Source: Methyloligella solikamskensis (GTDB lineage Bacteria > Pseudomonadota > Alphaproteobacteria > Rhizobiales > Methyloligellaceae). From it: DNA of 64,000 nucleotides. The stretch lies in contig NZ_JBHTJO010000001.1 in assembly GCF_042676065.1 (NCBI RefSeq), positions 1,984,001-2,048,000 on the forward strand, read 5' to 3'. The notes beneath the pieces are model-generated. The model had not been told where the DNA came from. It did not search any database and was given only the letters and a program-made list of their open reading frames with translations. Position 1 is the first letter of the stretch. Every line of letters begins with the position of its first letter. Shown one piece after another: positions 17,305-26,173 of this stretch. The position numbers were made by a program, and so were the translations under genes.

Positions 17305-17334
17305 CAACGCCGGGGATCTCAGTCCCCGGCGTTG
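17305..17334 (-). terminator. Perfect 12-bp hairpin after first siderophore receptor gene
   Basis: CAACGCCGGGGA (17305-17316) and TCCCCGGCGTTG (17323-17334) form a perfect 12-bp stem with a 6-base loop, 60 bases beyond the receptor stop. No run of T follows on either strand, so it is a weak candidate for intrinsic termination. It may instead stabilise or process the mRNA between receptor and PepSY genes. Confidence 0.45.
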
Positions 17335-17394
17335 CATAGTCTCTAAAGTCCAAGGCGTTTCCCTAAGAAGGCGCTTCCTAAGACAGTGCGGCCC

Positions 17395-19827
17395 CTAGAA
17401 CTTGTAGGTGATGTTGCCCAGCACCGTCCGCCCCTCGCCGAGGAAGCAGTCGCCGCGCGCCAAGCAGGTTGTGACGTAGCGCTCGTCACCCAGATTGGTA
17501 GCGTTGATCTGATAGCGCCAATGCTCGGTGTCGTAGCTGAGCATGCCGTCGAACAGAGTGTAGGACGGCGTCTTCAGACTGTCCGCGCCGTCCCATGATG
17601 TGCCGACATAGCGCACGCCGCCGCCGACCGCGAAGCCAGAGACGCCGAACGCCGAGAAACGGTAGGTCGCCCAGAGCGATGCCTGGTTCTGCGGGACGGT
17701 TTCGACCCGGAAGCCAGCACGGTCTCCAGCGGTATATTCGGCATCCGTGTAAGCATAACCGGCAATCACATCGAGATCGTCGTGGAGCGTGAAGATCGTC
17801 TCGATCTCGCCGCCCTTGAACTTCGCCTCGCCGATCTGGATCTGGTTGAACGGATTGTTCGGGTCGGATGCCTGCAGGTTGCTCTGAGTAGTGTCGTAGA
17901 GCGAACCGTTCACGACGATCGGCTTGCCCGGCACCTGGTATTTGAAGCCGACCTCATACTGCTCGCCTTCCAGCGGATCGAAGGCTTGGCCGTAGAAATT
18001 GGTGCCGAAGATCGGATCGAAGGATTGCATGTAGCTGAAATACGGTGTCAGCCCATTGGCGAACTCGTACATGATGCCTGCACGATAGGTCGTGGCGTTC
18101 ACGTCCTGGTCCGGAGAGCCTTCGGACGAACTCGTCACCTCGTCATTGCGGATGCCCAGCACGGCGATCCAGTTACCGAGCTTGATTTGATCCTGAGCAT
18201 AGAAGCCGAGCTGCTCCGTTCCCGTCTCGGGAAGGTCAACCGCGATCGGCGGAATAAAGGGCAGGCCGTAATTCGGATCGTATAGGTCGAACGGGGCCGC
18301 AACGAAGCCGCTGCCCTGACGACTATTCTCCTTGAAGCGGGNNNNNNNNNNNNNNNNNNNNNNNNNNNNNNNNNNNNNNNNNNNNNNNNNNNNNNNNNNN
18401 NNNNNNNNNNNNNNNNNNNNNNNNNNNNNNNNNNNNNNNNNNNNNNNNNNNNNNNNNNNNNNNNNNNNNNNNNNNNNNNNNNNNNNNNNNNNNNNNNNNN
18501 NNNNNNNNNNNNNNNNNNNNNNNNNCCGCTCCGGGTCTATGAACGGATTCTGCGGATCCGTGTAGACGTTCGGATACATGGACCGGTAATCCACCTCGGC
18601 GTCCACGTAGCGCAGGCCCTGGCGGAACGTCCACACATCGCTCAGCTCCTTGTCGAACAGGACCTCGATGCTGGCACTTTCAGTCTTGTACTGATCCCAG
18701 TCCGGGTCGCTGACAAAGGTGCTCCAGGGCAGATAGCCGTTGGGTCCAGGATAGACCGTTCCCTCCCAAGGGAGGAAGTTCGCGCTCGAGCCTGTATCGT
18801 CCTTCTGGAAGTTGGCGATCACTGTCAGCTCGGTCTTGTCGTCGGGGCGCCAGGTGATGGACGGGTTGAACACGTAGCGGTCGTATTCGACGTAATCGAC
18901 CTGGGTATTGGAATTCCGCGCGACACCCACCAGGCGATAGAGCCACTTGCCGTCTTGGGTGATCTTGCCGGTCGAATCGCCCTGGACCTGGCCGAAGTCG
19001 TGGGTGCCGTACAGCACGCCGATCTCGGTGTGGCTCTCTTCCTGAGGCCGCTTGGAGATCAGGTTGATGATGCCGGCCGTCGAGCCCGCGCCGTAGAGCA
19101 CCGACGCCGGTCCCTTCAGCACCTCGATCCTCTCCAGCGTATAGGGGTCGACCCGGGTGTTGTTGTAGTAGCCGTAGATGCGGCGCATGCCGTCCAGATA
19201 CTGGACAGGATCCTGACCGCGGGTGCGGGCCCAGTCGCCACGGATATCGAAGCCGTAAGGACCGGCAACGACGCCCGGCACATAGTTCAGCGCCTGTTGA
19301 ACGCTCGTTGCGCCCTGATCCTGGATCTGCTGCTCGGTCACGACCGTGATGGATTGCGGAATCTCGTTTAGCGGCGTGTCGGTCTTGATGCCGGTGCCGG
19401 TCCGCTCGGCGACATAGCCGTCGACGGGACCCCAGGCCGATTCCGCATCGACTGTGACACCATCCTCAATATCCGTTTCGACGGGAGCCGGGGCCGGCGT
19501 CCGGGCCGGAGCCGATGCAGTTTGCGTGGGCTGGGGCGGCGCAGGCGGGGCCTCATAAGGCGCCTGGACGGTGATCTCAGGCAACTCTGTCGAGGGGCCC
19601 TCGCCCGTCTCTGACGCCGGCGTGGCTTCCTCTTCCTGCACCTCCGGCGATGAGGCCTCCGTTGCGGAGGACTCGGTCGACGGCGCATCTCCGGCCGTGG
19701 TTTCGGCCGGCGCGGCCGTCTCTTCCGAAGCGTTCTCTTCCTGCGCCAACGTCCCTGTTGAGACGAGGCAGACAATCGCGACAGACGCGGCGAGCCGGCT
19801 GGCACGCCCAACAAAGTGAAGTCTCAC
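17395..19827 (-). CDS. TonB-dependent siderophore receptor (1st of three), interrupted by assembly gap
   Basis: An outer-membrane beta-barrel that takes up a ferric siderophore using TonB energy. A signal peptide ends near TGTLAQ. A Glu/Ala/Pro/Ser-rich stretch with the TonB-box-like ELPEITVQAPYE follows, then a Pro-rich linker. The plug is recognised by NEIPQSITVVTEQQI, ERIEVLKGPASVLYG and GIINLISKRP. The barrel ends in YVTTCLARGDCFLGEGR and a terminal GNITYKF with the usual aromatic final residue. A GTG at 19827 follows a GGGGGA site by seven bases and is preferred over the TTG two codons earlier. Bases 18342-18525 are N and remove about 62 barrel residues, but the frame is the same on both sides. 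No iron box was found directly upstream, so it may be transcribed with the receptor before it. Confidence 0.93.
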   Translation of the reverse strand: MRLHFVGRASRLAASVAIVCLVSTGTLAQEENASEETAAPAETTAGDAPSTESSATEASSPEVQEEEATPASETGEGPSTELPEITVQAPYEAPPAPPQPTQTASAPARTPAPAPVETDIEDGVTVDAESAWGPVDGYVAERTGTGIKTDTPLNEIPQSITVVTEQQIQDQGATSVQQALNYVPGVVAGPYGFDIRGDWARTRGQDPVQYLDGMRRIYGYYNNTRVDPYTLERIEVLKGPASVLYGAGSTAGIINLISKRPQEESHTEIGVLYGTHDFGQVQGDSTGKITQDGKWLYRLVGVARNSNTQVDYVEYDRYVFNPSITWRPDDKTELTVIANFQKDDTGSSANFLPWEGTVYPGPNGYLPWSTFVSDPDWDQYKTESASIEVLFDKELSDVWTFRQGLRYVDAEVDYRSMYPNVYTDPQNPFIDPERXXXXXXXXXXXXXXXXXXXXXXXXXXXXXXXXXXXXXXXXXXXXXXXXXXXXXXXXXXXXXXRFKENSRQGSGFVAAPFDLYDPNYGLPFIPPIAVDLPETGTEQLGFYAQDQIKLGNWIAVLGIRNDEVTSSSEGSPDQDVNATTYRAGIMYEFANGLTPYFSYMQSFDPIFGTNFYGQAFDPLEGEQYEVGFKYQVPGKPIVVNGSLYDTTQSNLQASDPNNPFNQIQIGEAKFKGGEIETIFTLHDDLDVIAGYAYTDAEYTAGDRAGFRVETVPQNQASLWATYRFSAFGVSGFAVGGGVRYVGTSWDGADSLKTPSYTLFDGMLSYDTEHWRYQINATNLGDERYVTTCLARGDCFLGEGRTVLGNITYKF
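18342..18525. other. Assembly gap (184 N) inside receptor gene
   Basis: Undetermined bases within the barrel domain of the first siderophore receptor. The coding frame continues unchanged across it, so the gap length is consistent with an intact gene. The true sequence is unknown. Confidence 1.
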
Positions 19828-20012
19828 AGACAAGTCCCCCAGTAACCGCGAACCTTGCGGTTCGCCCCTGCACAGCTGGTCTCCGTTCCGGATCCAATTC
19901 CGGCCGGAGGCTTCTCACTAGCTCTGGCAATCAATCGTTCAAATGGTTGGCCGCAGATGCGGCGGAGTATGAGTTCCGTTCGTTGTTTCAGATGGTTATG
20001 CGGCTGGCCTCC

Positions 20013-22403
20013 TCACCAACGCCGCTTGATGCTGCCGATGACCGTCCGGCCGGGGCCGTAGTAGCAGGTGTCGTCGCAGGACAGCGTGTCCTCATCCTCG
20101 ATGTTCTGGACGTTCAGGGCGAAGCGCCATTTCTCAGTTTCGTAGTCCACCATGGCGTCGAACAGCGTGTAGGACGGCACGGTCATCAGCGCACTGTTGG
20201 CGATGTCGCCATAGGTCTCGCCGATATAGCGGACGCCGCCGCCGAAGCCGAAGCCTTCGAATTGGCCCTTCTGAATTTGATAATGGGCCCAGAGCGAGGC
20301 CGCGTGCTCAGGGATGAGCGGCCGGCGCTTGCCGATCTCGGCCGGGTTCGAACTCTCTTCGATGGTGAATTCGGGCAGCCATGTATAGGCCGCGATCACA
20401 TCCAGCCCTTCGACCACCTCAGCTGTTGTCTCGAACTCCAGGCCACGGGACAGGATCTCGCCCACCTGGCTCTGGATGAAGTTGTTATCGGTGGTGATGT
20501 AGTTCTGACGGCGGATGTCGAAGGCAGAGAACGTCATCAGCAGATCGTCGTTGGGCTGGTATTTCAGACCGCCTTCGTATTGCTGACCGGTCTCCGGCTC
20601 GAAGAACTGTCCGGTCAGCGGGTCGAGGCCCGACACCGGCAGGAACGAGGTCGAGTAGCTAAAATACGGCGCCCAGCCGCCATCCATCTCGTAGATCGCG
20701 CCGACGCGCCAGCTCAGTTCGCCGTCATGCTGGGTGGAATCGGCGCCGAAGAGATCGTCCTCGATATCGATCTTGGCCCAGTCGTAGCGCAGACCACCCA
20801 CCAAGATCAGCCGGTTGAATTTGGCCTGGTCCTGAATGTAGAGGCCGGTCTGCTCGATGGTGGTCTCGGAGACGTTGAAGGGTGCGGGATCGACGCCGTT
20901 GAAGCTGCCGTAATCCGGCCGGTACATGTCGATGGGCGTGGTCGCGGCGAAGCCGGAGCGCTGGTCGAATTTGTTGTTCTGGTAGTCCACGCCCATGAGC
21001 AGGGTGTGGTCGATCCGGCCTGTGGCGAAGTCGGCCTGCGCCTGATTGTCGATCACGAACTGGTTCACGTTCTCATAGGAGTAGAACGCGGCCCGGTTCA
21101 TGGTCCGCATGGTGGGATCGGTCAGGTTCAGCCCCGTGCCGTAGACCTGGTTCAGGCCAGTATCGAGGGAGCCGTAACGGGCGTTCTGGCGCAGAGTCCA
21201 GGTCTCGTTGACGTCGTGCTCCAGGAAGTAGCTGACCGCCCACTGCTCCCGGTCGTAATTGTCGTAATTGGGCTCGCCGCCGAAGAAGCTGCGCCGAACC
21301 TTGCCATTCGGATTGGGCAGAAGCGTTCCTTGCGCCGGCAGGAACTGGGTTGTCAGCCCCGTGTCGTTCTTCAGGTAGTGGGCAAGCACCGTGATCTCGG
21401 TCGCATCGCTCGGCCGGTATGTCACGGCGGGCGCGATATAAAAGTCGTCACCATCGACGAAGTCGACCTGGCTGCCGTGGCTGCGCGCCAGACCGGTCAA
21501 GCGGTAGAGGACCTTACCGTCCTCGGAGACCCGACCGCCCATGTCGAAATTGCCTTGCAGCCACTGATTGTTACCGGCCTGGATCTCGGCCTCGCCGAAC
21601 TCCTCGTCGATCGGCCGTTTGGTCACATAGTTGATCGTGCCGCCCGGGTTCATCTGGCCGTATAGGACCGAGGACGGCCCTTTCAGCACCTCGATACGCT
21701 CGGCACCGTAGGGCTCGGCCTTCCAGGCCGACCAGGTGTTGTTGTTCCGGGCGAACAGCCCGTCGAAATAGAAGCCGGGATAGAAGGCATCGAAGCCGCG
21801 GATGGCGAGCCAGTCATAGCGGGAATCGACGCCGAAGAGGTTGGATTGCACGCCGGCGGTATAGTTCACCGCTTCGTTCAGGGTGTTCGCGCCGAGCTGT
21901 TCGATCCGATCGGCGCTGATCACGGAGACCGATTGCGGGATCTCGATGATGGGCGCGTCGGTCTTCATGCCTGTGGCGCTGCGGGTTGCCACGATGCCGT
22001 CCACCGGTCCCCAGGCGGATTCGACGCCTGCCGGGGTCGAGGTCTCGATCTCGGCTTCGGGCTGGGCACGCGCCGGAGTCGCGGGCTGAGGTGCGGCTGT
22101 CGGTGTCGGGCTCGGGGCCGCGGCCGGCGTCTCATACGGGGCCTGAACGGTGATCTCCGGCAGCTCTCTGCCTTCGGTGCCGGACTCCTGTTCCTGCACA
22201 GTCGAGTCCTGAACTGCCGGCTCTTCGGGCTGCTCGTCCTGGGCATCAGGATTCTCAACGTCGCTGGCAGTGTCTTCCTGCTCGACGATGTTTTCGTCCT
22301 GAGACTCCGCGGCGTCCTGCGCAAATGCGGCGCCTGCGAATAGAAGCGTTCCGGCCATGATCAGCACGAGCGGGCCGCGCAGTCCAAAGCTGCTGCCTGT
22401 CAC
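20013..22403 (-). CDS. TonB-dependent siderophore receptor (2nd of three)
   Basis: A receptor of about 796 residues, paralogous to its neighbours. The signal helix LVLIMAGTLLFAGAAFA is followed by an acidic Gln/Glu/Asp segment, the TonB-box-like ELPEITVQAPYET, and a Pro/Ala linker. The plug has IIEIPQSVSVISADRI, ERIEVLKGPSSVLYGQ and GGTINYVTKRP. The barrel ends with a TLSCDDTCYYGPGRTV cysteine pair and a terminal IGSIKRRW. The GTG at 22401-22403 follows GGGGGA by six bases, the same layout as the other two receptors, so it is preferred over the start 19 codons further upstream. It has its own promoter with an iron-box-like palindrome (22515-22543) and a shared leader element (22460-22473). 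The three tandem receptors suggest different ferric siderophores. Confidence 0.95.
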   Translation of the reverse strand: MTGSSFGLRGPLVLIMAGTLLFAGAAFAQDAAESQDENIVEQEDTASDVENPDAQDEQPEEPAVQDSTVQEQESGTEGRELPEITVQAPYETPAAAPSPTPTAAPQPATPARAQPEAEIETSTPAGVESAWGPVDGIVATRSATGMKTDAPIIEIPQSVSVISADRIEQLGANTLNEAVNYTAGVQSNLFGVDSRYDWLAIRGFDAFYPGFYFDGLFARNNNTWSAWKAEPYGAERIEVLKGPSSVLYGQMNPGGTINYVTKRPIDEEFGEAEIQAGNNQWLQGNFDMGGRVSEDGKVLYRLTGLARSHGSQVDFVDGDDFYIAPAVTYRPSDATEITVLAHYLKNDTGLTTQFLPAQGTLLPNPNGKVRRSFFGGEPNYDNYDREQWAVSYFLEHDVNETWTLRQNARYGSLDTGLNQVYGTGLNLTDPTMRTMNRAAFYSYENVNQFVIDNQAQADFATGRIDHTLLMGVDYQNNKFDQRSGFAATTPIDMYRPDYGSFNGVDPAPFNVSETTIEQTGLYIQDQAKFNRLILVGGLRYDWAKIDIEDDLFGADSTQHDGELSWRVGAIYEMDGGWAPYFSYSTSFLPVSGLDPLTGQFFEPETGQQYEGGLKYQPNDDLLMTFSAFDIRRQNYITTDNNFIQSQVGEILSRGLEFETTAEVVEGLDVIAAYTWLPEFTIEESSNPAEIGKRRPLIPEHAASLWAHYQIQKGQFEGFGFGGGVRYIGETYGDIANSALMTVPSYTLFDAMVDYETEKWRFALNVQNIEDEDTLSCDDTCYYGPGRTVIGSIKRRW

Positions 22404-22459
22404 AGAAAGTCCCCCGATAGTCCCAGGACCGGTGGACCGGTCCCCACGTAAGTCCTTCA

Positions 22460-22473
22460 AAATCCCCCGATTT
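22460..22473 (-). promoter_or_regulatory. Shared 5'-leader element of second receptor
   Basis: On the minus strand this reads AAATCGGGGGATTT, an AAATC/GATTT inverted repeat around a G run. An identical 14-base copy occurs at 25077-25090 before the third receptor. In both cases it lies about 36 bases after the predicted transcription start, so it belongs to the mRNA leader. Its role is unknown: operator, hairpin or regulator-RNA target. Confidence 0.55.
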
Positions 22474-22514
22474 CGAAGGCCGCCCCGCGATGCAAAAAGC
22501 GGATGCGTTAACGA

Positions 22515-22543
22515 GTGTTAAGATTGTTGAGAAAGGGAGTCAA
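22515..22543 (-). promoter_or_regulatory. Promoter of second receptor with IRO-type box
   Basis: On the minus strand: -35 TTGACT (22538-22543), 17-base spacer, -10 TAACAC (22515-22520). A TGA-N9-TCA palindrome at 22528-22542 covers the -35 and the first part of the spacer, where a repressor would block RNA polymerase. The hexamers and spacing are identical to those before the third receptor. Confidence 0.75.
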
Positions 22544-22629
22544 CATTTTGAGCGCCGGTTGTCCCAAGCCCGATCCGTGCTTCCCGACTCAAGGTCTGCA
22601 ACGCCGATCACGCCCTGCAGACCGCTCCG

Positions 22630-25026
22630 CTACCAGCGGTAGCGAAGGCTGGTCAGCACAGTGCGGCCCTCCCCGAAGGTGCAATAAGCCTCCGTGTAGC
22701 AATAGGTGAGGAAATACTCGTCGGCGATATTGGTGACGTTCAGCTGCAGCTGCATTCCATCGAAATGACGGCTGAGCTCCACCAGGTCGTAGGTCGCGGC
22801 CGCGTCGTACAGCGTACGGCTGGGCAACTCTTGCGGGTTGATTGTGATGGCGTCGACGTAATAGCTGCCCGTGTAGCGCACGCCGCCGCCGATCTTGAGC
22901 CCCGCAAAGAGTCCCTTATGGAAGGTGTAGTCGAGCCAGGCTGAGGCCTGATTGTCGGCGGCATAGTTAAGGGGTCGACCGATCTGGAGCGGATTGACGC
23001 TCTCGGTGTATTCCGAATTCAGATGCGCATAGCCGGCAATGACATCGATATTGTCGGTGAGGCTCATTCTGGCCTCCAGCTCGATGCCTTTCACCCGCGC
23101 CTCGCCGGATTGGTAGGCGATGAACGTCGCCGGCTCGTTGGTGATGACGTTCTCCTGGGTGATGTCGAACGCCGCGAAGGTGAAAAGCGCATCCATGCCC
23201 GGCGGCTGATATTTGATGCCCGCCTCGTACTGCTCGCCGGTGGTGGGATCGAAGGGGTCGCCGTACACATCGACGCCGACCTGGGGCTGGAACGAGGTGG
23301 AGTAGCTGGCGTAGGGGGCCAGCCCATTGTCGAACAGGTAGCTCAAGCCCGCCCGCCAGGAGAACGCCTCGTCGTCGAGCTTGGTCACGCTGTTCGTGAC
23401 ACGACTATCGAAACGCGTCTTGGCCCAGTCATGGCGCATGCCCAGAGTGAGACGCCAATTGTTGAGGGTGATCTGGTCCTGCGCGTAGGCGCCTGCCTGC
23501 TCCAGGTTGAGGTCGTTGTCGTAGAGCGAGAAGAAGGTGAAGTCGGGCACGCCGCCATACTTCGGCGCGTAAATGTCGATGGTCATCGCGCTGGGCTGCG
23601 CGCCGACATACTGGCTACCCGAGGTGTTGCTGTAGTCCACCCCCAACAACACGGTGTGCTCCAGGACGGAGGTGTTGAAGTCGAACTGCGCCTGATTGTC
23701 GATGGCGAAGTTCTGGGCGTCGGATTCAAGCTGGAAGGCTGTGCGATTGAGGGTACGAAGATCGGGCTGGAGTCCCTCAGCGCGTAAGGCTTTGAGGTTC
23801 ATGTCGACTTCGGTGTAGCGAAGGTTCTGCCGTAGCTGGATGGACTCGTTCACCCGGTGCTCGGCGACATAGCCCACCCACCATTGCTCCCGCTCGAACC
23901 CATCGTATTCGGGATCGCCGAAATAGCGGCTGCGTGGGAGGCGGCCGCCGTTGGGGTTGGGGAGCAAGGTGCCTTGCCCCGGGACGAATTGATACGGAAA
24001 GCTCGCTTCGTCCTTGCCGTAGGAGGTGAGCAACGTGATGCTCGTGTCGTCGGACGGCCGCCATTCGAAGGACGGTGCGAGATAGACCTCGTTATCCTCG
24101 CTGAAGTCGACGACGGTATCGGCGTCCCGGCCAAGCGCGGTCATCCGATAGCGGAACTTGCCCTGCTTATCGACCGGTCCGCCGATATCGAATGCGCCTT
24201 GCAGGCGCTCATAGCTCCCGGTCTGCAGGACGACCTCGCCAAACGGCTCGGCCGTCGGGCGCTTGCTCACCATGTTGATGATGCCGCCCGGTGAGTTCTG
24301 GCCATAGAGGACCGATGACGGTCCCTTTAACACCTCTATGCGCTCCATGCCGTAAGGCTCAATGCGCGGTGTCGCCCAGCGCTGATTTAACGGCACAGCG
24401 AGCCCGTCGAGATAGTTGAGCGGCTCGAAGCCCCGGATGCGGGCCTCGTCATACACGAACCCCCCGCCCCAAAGCTCCGCCTCGACGCCCGGCGTATACC
24501 GCAGAGCCTGAGCAATGGTCTGCGACCCCTGCTCCTCGATCTGCTCGGCGGTGATGACGGAGATCGACTGCGGGATCTCAACGATCGGCGTGTCGGTCTT
24601 TATGCCGGTGGCGCTTCGAGTCGCCACCATGCCATCCACGGGACCCCAGGCGGATTCGGCGCCGTCCGACGCCGATGTCTGGAGATCAGCCTCACTCTCC
24701 GCAACGGCCGGCTCAGAGATCTGAGGCACGGCTGTCGGTTGCGGCCTCGTCGGAGCGGGCGGCGCCTCGTAAGGCGCCTGAACGGTGATCTCCGGAAGCT
24801 CGGTGCCGCCCGTCCCGAACGCTTCTTCCGACTCGACGGGCTCGGCAGAGAGATTTCCTTCGTCCTCGGAGGCCTCCGCGCCATCAGAGACAGCTTCTTC
24901 GGAGACAGCCGTACGATCGGGCGCTTCGGCAGCCTCTTGCGCAAAACCAAATGTATCGAAGAGGAGAAATGACGCCAGCAGAATGCCGACGAACCAAGCT
25001 AAAGGATGCCTGTCGATAATCTTCAC
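22630..25026 (-). CDS. TonB-dependent siderophore receptor (3rd of three, first transcribed)
   Basis: A 798-residue outer-membrane receptor. After a signal helix (FVGILLASFLLFDTFGFAQ) come an acidic segment, the TonB-box-like ELPEITVQAPYEAPP and a linker of about 55 residues. The plug shows IVEIPQSISVITAEQI, ERIEVLKGPSSVLYGQ and GGIINMVSKRP. The barrel ends with a cysteine pair in YFLTYCYTEAYC and a terminal LTSLRYRW. The start is the GTG at 25024-25026, after a GGGGGC site. The ESAWGPVDG sequence before the plug is shared by all three receptors. It is preceded by a strong promoter carrying an iron-box-like palindrome and is divergent from the ParA gene. Confidence 0.95.
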   Translation of the reverse strand: MKIIDRHPLAWFVGILLASFLLFDTFGFAQEAAEAPDRTAVSEEAVSDGAEASEDEGNLSAEPVESEEAFGTGGTELPEITVQAPYEAPPAPTRPQPTAVPQISEPAVAESEADLQTSASDGAESAWGPVDGMVATRSATGIKTDTPIVEIPQSISVITAEQIEEQGSQTIAQALRYTPGVEAELWGGGFVYDEARIRGFEPLNYLDGLAVPLNQRWATPRIEPYGMERIEVLKGPSSVLYGQNSPGGIINMVSKRPTAEPFGEVVLQTGSYERLQGAFDIGGPVDKQGKFRYRMTALGRDADTVVDFSEDNEVYLAPSFEWRPSDDTSITLLTSYGKDEASFPYQFVPGQGTLLPNPNGGRLPRSRYFGDPEYDGFEREQWWVGYVAEHRVNESIQLRQNLRYTEVDMNLKALRAEGLQPDLRTLNRTAFQLESDAQNFAIDNQAQFDFNTSVLEHTVLLGVDYSNTSGSQYVGAQPSAMTIDIYAPKYGGVPDFTFFSLYDNDLNLEQAGAYAQDQITLNNWRLTLGMRHDWAKTRFDSRVTNSVTKLDDEAFSWRAGLSYLFDNGLAPYASYSTSFQPQVGVDVYGDPFDPTTGEQYEAGIKYQPPGMDALFTFAAFDITQENVITNEPATFIAYQSGEARVKGIELEARMSLTDNIDVIAGYAHLNSEYTESVNPLQIGRPLNYAADNQASAWLDYTFHKGLFAGLKIGGGVRYTGSYYVDAITINPQELPSRTLYDAAATYDLVELSRHFDGMQLQLNVTNIADEYFLTYCYTEAYCTFGEGRTVLTSLRYRW

Positions 25027-25076
25027 TTATGCCCCCGAACGGACAGGTGCGCCCTGTCACTCTTTGCCCCCTCCGC

Positions 25077-25090
25077 AAATCCCCCGATTT
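25077..25090 (-). promoter_or_regulatory. Shared 5'-leader element of third receptor
   Basis: Exact second copy of the 14-base AAATCGGGGGATTT element, again about 36 bases after the predicted transcription start. The surrounding leader sequences are otherwise dissimilar, so identity over 14 bases at the same position suggests selection rather than a recent duplication. Confidence 0.55.
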
Positions 25091-25132
25091 GTCAGAGAGT
25101 TAGCCTCGCCTGCTGCGAGGTCGTTTGCGGGG

Positions 25133-25161
25133 GTGTTAGTTTTCCTGACAAAATGAGTCAA
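25133..25161 (-). promoter_or_regulatory. Promoter of third receptor with IRO-type box
   Basis: On the minus strand: -35 TTGACT (25156-25161), 17-base spacer, -10 TAACAC (25133-25138). A TGA-N9-TCA palindrome at 25146-25160 overlaps the -35. This layout matches repression by an iron-sensing regulator such as RirA, whose known operator in rhizobia has this form. The regulator gene is not in the window. Confidence 0.75.
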
Positions 25162-25276
25162 CATTTGCGTCCGGGAATATCCCGATCCGGATGGGCGCGG
25201 CTGGAAGAAACGGCGGATTCCCGGTAAGACTCGCACCCAGGTACATTTTGTCGCGCGGAAACGAGGCGGCTTTCCA

Positions 25277-26173
25277 ATGGCAGCAAAAATCATAGCCGTG
25301 GCGAATATGAAGGGCGGTGTTGGCAAGACCTCCACCGTGGCCATGCTGGCCGAAGCCCTGGCCGCCACGGAGAACGCCCGCGTGCTCGTGGTGGACGTGG
25401 ACGCCCAGGCCAATGCCTCCCTGGTTTTGGCCGGCGACACGCTCCTCACGGAGCTGATCGAAAACAAGCAAACGATTGACGGCTTCCTCGACGATTACTA
25501 TCTCGGGGACAAGAAGCTGCAGCTCGCCGACTGCATCCGGCGTAACGTCTCCGATGTGAGCCAGGGCTCCGAGCAGCTCAACGTCTCGCTGCTCGCCTCC
25601 AGCCCCGAACTGCGGCTCCTGGAGCGTGAGATCATGGTGGCGCTGACGGGCAAGGGGCTTGGGCTGAACGCCGTCATCTCACGGCTCGCACGGGTTCTGG
25701 AGAATCAGCTCGACAAGCTCAGCCGACGCTTCGACTACATCATCATCGATTGCGCGCCCGGCATCTCGGCCATCACCGAGGCGAGCCTGCGGGTCGCCGA
25801 TCTGGTGATCGTACCGACGATCCCGGACTTTCTTTCGACCGCGGGGCTGCAAGCCTTCTGCAACAGCGTCTGGAAGGGGTCGCGCTTCGGCAAGGCAATC
25901 GCCAAGGAAGGCGTGATGCCCCACGTGCTGATCACCCGGAAGCGGGAGACCCGCGAGCATCACCGCTACACTAACGAGATGTATAACGAGCGGTACAAGT
26001 CAGAACCGTCGTTCAAGATGTTCAAGACCCAGATTCCGGAGCGGACCCGCATCACCGAGGCGCTGGGGCGGACGGGGACCGAGCCGACCTTCACCAACAA
26101 GTGGGGTCCGGAGGTGCTGCCCGTGCTCGAGGGCCTGGCAAAGGAAACCAAGGAGGCTGTCCATGGCGGTTAG
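25277..26173 (+). CDS. Orphan ParA-family ATPase
   Basis: A 298-residue ParA/MinD-type ATPase. The deviant Walker A box is ANMKGGVGKTST near residues 9-20, the A' region is VLVVDVDAQANASLVL, and Walker B is YIIIDCAPGISAIT. These proteins bind DNA or membrane as ATP dimers and position a cargo through a partner. It is not the chromosomal parA of a parABS locus, because no parB with an HTH lies beside it. Compared with small plasmid ParA proteins it has a longer insert after DAQANAS and a C-terminal extension ending VLEGLAKETKEAVHGG. The next gene overlaps its 3' end by 11 bases and is likely its partner. It is divergent from the iron receptor genes. Confidence 0.9.
   Translation: MAAKIIAVANMKGGVGKTSTVAMLAEALAATENARVLVVDVDAQANASLVLAGDTLLTELIENKQTIDGFLDDYYLGDKKLQLADCIRRNVSDVSQGSEQLNVSLLASSPELRLLEREIMVALTGKGLGLNAVISRLARVLENQLDKLSRRFDYIIIDCAPGISAITEASLRVADLVIVPTIPDFLSTAGLQAFCNSVWKGSRFGKAIAKEGVMPHVLITRKRETREHHRYTNEMYNERYKSEPSFKMFKTQIPERTRITEALGRTGTEPTFTNKWGPEVLPVLEGLAKETKEAVHGG

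Noticed and set aside
19828..20012. An iron-type box before the first receptor gene
   Set aside because: Every TCA in this interval was checked and none is paired with TGA nine bases away.
19650..21665. A 671-codon plus-strand frame opposite the receptor genes
   Set aside because: The opposite strand encodes clear receptor domains, and this frame has no recognisable domain and spans two genes.
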